Assembly: GCA_025738555.1 (NCBI GenBank)
Contig: JAOVFP010000010.1
Location: forward strand, 1,674,001 to 1,738,000
From: Cyathus striatus
Taxonomy: Eukaryota; Basidiomycota; Agaricomycetes; Agaricales; Nidulariaceae
Direction: 5' to 3'
Length of the DNA stretch: 64,000 bases
How positions within the stretch are numbered: the first letter of the stretch is position 1; the number at the start of each line of letters is the position of its first letter. Both the position numbers and the translations under genes were made by a program. Shown here piece by piece: positions 57,991 through 64,000 of this stretch. The notes under the pieces were generated by a model. It was not told the DNA's origin and made no database searches. It was given only the letters and a program-made list of their open reading frames with translations.

Positions 57991-59265
57991 TAAGGCTGCG
58001 CATGGATGGCTGGTATCTGAATACCCACAGATATTATCTGAATTTAGCCAAATTCGGATGGGTCCAGATGATTTCCCATGGGTATTTGGATATTTTTAGC
58101 TCATCCAGGGCACCCATCTAAATTTACTGTACTAGCTCAGGAGCCTGGCCACATTAGTGGAAAATTCAAACTTTTTCATTCTAAAAAACTGTACACTTAA
58201 AATTAAACACATGTACTAGATATTAGACCTTGTATGTAATTATATAAGACTTAAACCATATTTTTTGAGGCATTCTGAGAAATGTTATGAATATTTTTGT
58301 TGTGAGACCTTTGGAAGTAGGAAAACCAGGAAACTGGCCACCCCTTATTAATAATTACCACAGCTTGTTTAGCAGCTGAACAGATTTTACAGCTGAAATA
58401 TCATCTTTCTTCCAAGATTAGCAATAGTTTGGATATTTGAAGCAATAGCTCACATATTATATCCAACTAATGCTTTTAAAATATTAATATATATTTCTTC
58501 TACCTATAATGATTTCATACAGTGCTCTATTTGGTGTGTAGCATCCTAATATTCAATGTATTAGGATAATACAATGAGAACTAGAGGTTCAAGACATATC
58601 TGCAGTTTTTAAGCAAAGGAAAATTGCTAAAGTTAAGGTAAAGCATAGATTGTAATGTATTTATTGTGTATATTCCACATTATAAATTTTGTAGCATAGA
58701 TTTATCATGTAGGAAGGATACAGACAGTTCAATATATACCTTGGAACTGTATCTTACTAGCACTCTTTCATGTAGATTGATGAGATAGAATAGAAACGAG
58801 TGAGAATGAGATTTCCAAACTGATTCAAATGAATTCAGAGGGCTTTAAATTATATATATAGCCTGATTGTATGCTTTGGATGTACTGCATAATGTTGCAG
58901 TGTTATCTTCTTTCCAAAGTGAGATTCTGCATCTTAAGATTTAGCCTATTTTGGTTATAGCAGTCAACTATCTCTTGAATTTCTCTATGTACAGGAGAGC
59001 AACAGTCTAAATACTTATAAAATATATAAATACTATAGTAATGTACCTAACTGTATTGATAAATTGTATGAGTAGTTAATGTGGAAGCTGGAGAATGAGC
59101 CATGACCAGATTCTGGGTGTGGCCAGCTTCCTGATGGCTGACAGTAGCATGGATTGGCACGGATGGGTGCTGAAATCCATAATAATTGTCAATACATATC
59201 CATATCCAGTGGATAGCTGTAATTCAGATTATGGGTTGTGGCAGATCAACCCATGTGCAGGCCTA
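57991..59265. mobile_element. hAT-like non-autonomous element, 1275 bp
   Basis: 8-bp flanks CTTTGCGG (57983-57990) and CTTTGCTG (59266-59273) differ at one base. Ends TAAGGCTGCGCATGGATGG and, complemented, TAGGCCTGCACATGGGTTGA are hAT-style, with GGATATGG/ATCTGAATA words inside both ends. The AT-rich interior has no transposase. Confidence 0.75.
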
Positions 59266-59273
59266 CTTTGCTG

Positions 59274-61860
59274 TACCATACCAGTCATGTATGGATAGCC
59301 AGACAACCACACTTGATTATGTCAAAATATTTGGGCTCTGACCTTCAGCTCTTCGGCAGTGCACTTAGATGTGCACTAAGGTACCTGCTGTTCAGGCAGA
59401 GTTTCATTTAACAATTTAATTAATAATCAGAACTCTGTGTGTTTGATCACTAGTAAAACATTAAAATTTAAATAGAGTATGACAGCATAGACATTATTAC
59501 ATTATTATATGTATTATGTTCTAGTTCCATCATCATAGTAGAGATATTAATGCTTAATAGCCTAGGCCAATAACACATTTTAATATATATGTATAAGTAA
59601 TAATCCAGTTTCAAAAGTGGGTATGTGAGCAATGATAAACATATATAATGCAGCATGTCTTCATTCAAAATTTACCACTATGATTAACACTCACATTATC
59701 AAGGCTATTCAAGGTCTAAACAACTATGCACATTAGTAAAATAGCTTTGTGGGTGTGAGAATATTGTAATGTAAAAAAGTTTGCAGTTCATGTTTGAGGT
59801 CATGTAGGGATTGAGGACTCTCACATGAGTGAGTATTGGAGTGGCAACATTTGATAACATGATACTAACAAAGAAATCTATCTGGGCACATAGCAAGAGA
59901 GATCAGATGCATAAAGATAAAGGTGAATGAGTAAGTGTTAACATCACAATGTGCAAGTGAAGTCCACTTATAAAACTGCTAAATCAGGATGGTATCCATT
60001 GGACCTTGAGAAATGAAAGATGCCTGCTATGCTCACTCAACCACACTGAGTAGTTTATGTTTTGAATTTGAGGGAGGAGCCTGGACTGGAGAAAAAGATC
60101 GAAATATGGGAATGCACTGAAGAAAGAATGAAATGGAGAGAGCATGTATTTAAAAAGTGATGAATGGAAAGTGAAGGATGTGATGAGATATTACAAAGGG
60201 AAGAAAACAAGTGGAATAAAAGACATACCTTGTAACATGCCCCATCACGATGACACTGAGGAAAACCCAGATACTAAATTACACCATAAACTCTCAAATG
60301 CTCCCAATGAAGATTCATTGCTTGTAAGGCAGATGGAGGCATATAACAGCAGTGTGAGTGGAATGAAATCGATATAGACTGGCTTACAGTACCTGTAACT
60401 TGTGAAATACCTGCTTGCAAATAAATGTATTGAAATTTTATTGTAGGTAGTCTGACTGCACATAAAAACCTAACACACTTTATCTCAGTGTTAAATTTTG
60501 GTCCAAGCCCACACTCTTTGTTTCAGTACTCCAATTATGATTTAAGCCACTACTCATTGTTTACTTATTCCAAAATTTGATAACTCAAAGGGCCCCACAC
60601 CCCGTCCCCAGCATGCAAACCCCGTCCTGATGCTCCTAACATCACTTCAGACACTCACATGTTGCTTTAACACTCTCATCTTCATTATAACCCACTATGC
60701 TTCATCTCTAAGTTTTTTAATTCACACATGGGCTCCCAACTATAATTTAGTCTCTATGCTCCCCTGGGAGTCTATACTTTGTGTCTTTGTTCTCCAACTC
60801 AACTCTGTTCTCTGTGCTTCATTGCTCTGCATCTATTATAGGTTTTGAGACCTATAGGCACTGGTGTGTTCCCTGAATATACAAGTTAGTAGTAGCACAT
60901 GTGTAGATCTGATACCTAATGACTTGATGTTCCAATATGTAGTTGATGTATGGTAGTTGTTTATGGAGGTGTCCAAACCAAGTAAAGTCCAATAGTGTTG
61001 CCCTGATCTAATCTAACCCTGGTGGCTGAATGGTCAGTAAAGTCACTGAAGATAACCCCAAGTGAGGTAGCTTGCATGATCAATATGATCATCAGAGCAA
61101 GGTCTTGATGGTCCTGAGACAATGATGTATACTTAATCTCAGAGTGAAGTCCCGAGCTTTAATAGTATTCAAGTTACTAGCAGCTAGTAGCATACTAGTT
61201 AACTAATGTATGAGCATTCTAGCATTTATGAATTTGAGTAAAAAGGATGATCATTCATAGTATGATATCTTGAAACTATATACATGTACTATGGTGGTAA
61301 CTGGAAGCATTGTGTGCATACTACATTAGCCAGGATCTTTCCATACAATTCTACTAGAAGAGAGAATTTTCTACACAACATGATAGGTAAGATAGTTGAA
61401 TATCAGTAGATATGGGAAGGTATAGAGTTCTAAGAAGTCATACCATAACAGCACCCTACTTTATCTCTGTACTATACACTTCATCTCTGTACTCCTTACC
61501 TCATCTACATGCTGTATACTTCATTCACATGGTTCTTATTTTGTCTCAGTGCACTCCCTTCTTTTATCAGCAATCCCTTCTTCAATTTGGTACTCCCTCT
61601 CCCACTCTGTGCATTCTACTTCATCTCAACAATCTAAAACTCGCTTCAGGCCCCCATACATCATATCAGTGCTCCAATTTTAGTTACAGCTCTTGTGTTT
61701 TCAATGTTTTCTTCATTCTAAGCCCTACCTATTGTCTCAATGTGCCCAAATTTGACATTGACAGTGCAACAGTATGAATAAAGTAGTCAGCGAGATATGC
61801 TGGATAGGCACAAAATGCTTAGTGGTTTTATTACTACAGTAGACATTAAATATAGTGGTA
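59274..61860. other. AT-rich intergenic DNA with CTTCATCTC-type imperfect repeats
   Basis: No supported gene. At 60480-60840 and 61430-61760, a loose 25-35 bp motif (TTCATCTCTGTACTCC and variants) recurs many times, suggesting an old decayed minisatellite. CpG-poor throughout. Confidence 0.4.
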
Positions 61861-62458
61861 CAGTAGAATGCCTCATAACCCATACTCCTCCAGAGGTAGC
61901 TCAGGCTATGGCTTTTTAGGAGCTATGGAATAGGTGGAACGTACCACCCATGGGAATTTTATTTCAGCAGACAAACAACATAACAGATTCAACAATTATT
62001 GCAATTTTTGTATGATACCATATCTAAATGTAGTTAATAACCAAAGCAAAGTCAGTGTAAGTAGTGCAAATTGACACATACCCATATCAGTAAGCCATGT
62101 GTTATAACATACCTTTTATTTCCTGAATACCTATGTAGAGTCAATCAATTATTAGAATATTGTGAGAGTGAATTTATGAATAATAGATGTGTAAACTGTA
62201 GTATGATTCAAGTATGGCTACTGTGATCCACAAAATTGTAGTTAATCTCCTATGTATACTACATACAGGGTCGTTTGACTACCATATATAGTAACCAAAC
62301 CTATGGGTTTTTTTTCATGAAGGGGTATGGGTATGGGGTATGGCTAAATTATGGGTTTTTACCAAAATCTCCTGCCTTCCAACTCAGGACCCATCAAATG
62401 CCATGGGGTATAAGGAGTTATGGGTTTTCTCAGGTATGGATTAGGAGGTGTTCTACTG
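61861..62458. mobile_element. 598-bp TA-flanked MITE
   Basis: TA at 61859-61860 and 62459-62460. Ends CAGTAGAATGCCTCATAACC and, complemented, CAGTAGAACACCTCCTAATC, with ATGGGTTTT/CCCATA words inside. CAGT ends and TA target fit Tc1/mariner-type ends. No transposase. Confidence 0.8.
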
Positions 62459-64000
62459 TAGTTTCAAAGGTGTTGTTGAAAATGTGCTGCATTAAATATG
62501 TTTTATCATCAGGAAACACTGATCCGGCTACCGAGCCAAGTGCCAAGCTCAGTAGCCTATATCGATCATCTGCCAAACCATATAGATATCTGTAGGCTAC
62601 ATCACATTATATAGCACGTGTTGATACTAGATAGAGCTGGGTAGACTATAGAGTACACTATGACAGACATATAGATTTACATACATTAGACAGCTATCTG
62701 CATATCTCTTTATAGATGTCCTGCAATTTTATGTAGACTATATAAGTGCAGATAGTTTAGCTCCTTCCCTTTCTTGGATCTTGAAAGATCACTACTTATA
62801 CACTACTATTATATGCTGGATAAGTAGCCTTTATTATTTTAAGAGAAATGGTGATGTTTACAATGTTTAATACCTCAAATATGGATTGTAATTTATCTAT
62901 ATGTATGTTTTAGTAGCTGTTGCACAATGCTCAGAGTGCTCTAGTAATTATCTACAGTACAGTTATGTGTTTGGAACAGGGAGTGAGAAGGGGAGAAAGG
63001 TGCCGAGCACAATAACTTGACAATGAGTAAGTTACCCATTGCCGATGTGCCAAGTCATCACGTGACTTCGATCGTCAGTTACATCCGGCTGTGAAAACAA
63101 TTTTCGGTCTTGTCTCATCTCTGTTCTTTGTTTCTTCCCTTTCCCCCTACTTACCTGTCTGTTCTGTCATGTCTCTTTCTCCCGTTAACGTTTATATATG
63201 GAATCTTTGTCAATTTGTTGCAAACTTTACAAACCCTTCACTGTTGTAAGTCTCCTTTCTGGTACTCATGAATGCTTCTCACTCCTAGGTGTGCTGTAGG
63301 ATCATTGACAAACATTTTTATGTAGACCGCGACATTATGAGTACTGGCTGAGTTATGCTTTTGAAAATGTTGTATGTCACACCACCTTATATTCTTTCTC
63401 GTGCTTATACTCCCACCAACTCTTAGTTCACTCGTTCACAACTGGTATGCCAGAAGGGGGGAAGGATCGTTGTTAATGGCGTGCATCGAAGAGAAGGGCT
63501 GATTATTTTTGTATGTTACACTACTCCTTTTGCTTACACTCTCACTGACCAATAGATTTATGCACACTCGCTCATGTTTGGTATGCCTGAAGGGGCTGAA
63601 AGGTGGTTGGTAAGAGTGTACATTAAATAGAAGGGCCAGGGTATATTAGTTAGTATACTTAGATATGTGTGTAGTATCATACAAAATATATATCTTTTTT
63701 TTATTCTACTGGCTGCAATTGAATCTCCTGCAATGGCGACATTTTGGTTGCCTACATACATACAGTAGTTGCAATAGACAAGTAGTCTACATCTCTAAAG
63801 GCACAATTACATGGAACTACCAAGCCATCACTTTGGCTATGTCGATCTATGTAGATCTATGGGAAGATGGCATGAGTCTATATGGATCTACATAAAGGGG
63901 ACTTTCCGATAGGAGATATTTGTGCTATGTAGCCTACATAGCTCTATATTACCATCTCTTTTATTCCTGATGATCTTCATTGGCATAAGTATTAACTTTT
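62459..64000. other. Right-end stretch, CpG returns near 63000
   Basis: No convincing gene. ATAGATCTACAT/TGTAGGCTAC-like words recur at 62570-62760 and 63820-63960. A tandem duplication lies at about 63370-63650. The 62.5-62.9 kb part is AT-rich. Confidence 0.35.
63370..63650. repeat. Imperfect tandem duplication, units of about 135-140 bp
   Basis: Unit 1 (about 63370-63508) and unit 2 (about 63509-63648) share TGTATGTYACACYAC, TGGTATGCC(A/T)GAAGGGG and AGAAGGGC. Unit 1 keeps CpGs (gttcgt, ggcgtgcatcga) that are mostly changed in unit 2. Confidence 0.7.

Noticed and set aside
1..64000. Bacterial-style operons, ribosome binding sites, tRNA or rRNA genes
   Set aside because: Intron-containing genes, TATA-type promoters and transposon types show a fungal nuclear genome; no tRNA or rRNA sequence was recognised by eye, though a tRNA scan was not possible.

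Overview
The window looks like an accessory, transposon-rich stretch of a filamentous basidiomycete (Agaricomycetes) genome. The evidence is short GT-AG introns of about 50-70 bp with CTAAC-type branch sites, small secreted LysM proteins, a fungal NB-ARC/TPR receptor-like gene, a KDZ (Kyakuja-Dileera-Zisupton) transposase with its cysteine clusters, and patchy loss of CpG as in methylated fungal DNA. No rRNA, tRNA or CRISPR array was recognised. Gene density is low, and most coding sequence is duplicated, interrupted or decayed.

The backbone is a large direct duplication: copy A at about 1-15,722 and copy B at about 34,200-47,099. Each copy carries, in the same order, a Ser/Pro-rich unknown gene, decayed spacer, a head-to-head pair of LysM genes lying in an inverted repeat that includes their promoters, and a DHA1-type MFS transporter. 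Three of the four LysM genes (7854-8493 minus, 10557-11198 plus, 36493-37135 minus) can be spliced into intact 137-residue secreted proteins with the same five-exon structure; the fourth (39922-41982) is a pseudogene. Both MFS copies are broken, in different ways. Because A and B are homologous, several insertions can be compared with their empty site and target-site duplications read off directly: 487-1845, 2135-2513, 2681-6423 (with 3907-6322 nested in it) and 12360-13718 in A; 37975-38897, 40005-41442, 42404-43292 and about 45665-46746 in B.

Between the copies lie a 4.4 kb GAGCGTG-repeat element (16347-20724), a membrane-protein gene (22520-23629), a gene-poor stretch (23.7-27.0 kb), an NB-ARC/TPR NLR-like gene (27077-29943) split by two oppositely oriented copies of one 275-bp MITE, and a decayed second copy of the membrane-protein gene (about 31.9-33.3 kb). 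To the right of copy B is an approximately 8.4 kb KDZ DNA transposon (about 47.1-55.46 kb) with subterminal repeats, a minisatellite, a solo LTR, a second gene and a transposase with in-frame stops. After this come low-complexity DNA, a hAT-like element (57991-59265), a TA-flanked MITE (61861-62458) and a small tandem duplication (63.37-63.65 kb).

CpG content falls into blocks. About 27.3-31.5 kb and about 38-63 kb are strongly CpG-poor, apart from two LTR-like insertions that keep their CpGs and are probably younger. In copy B the change happens inside one transposon: its left target-site duplication still has CpG and its right one has TpG. To the right of it, differences from copy A are mostly CpG to TpG/CpA, including CGA to TGA stops in the MFS gene. 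Exon boundaries were inferred by eye from splice motifs and comparison between copies; no search was run.
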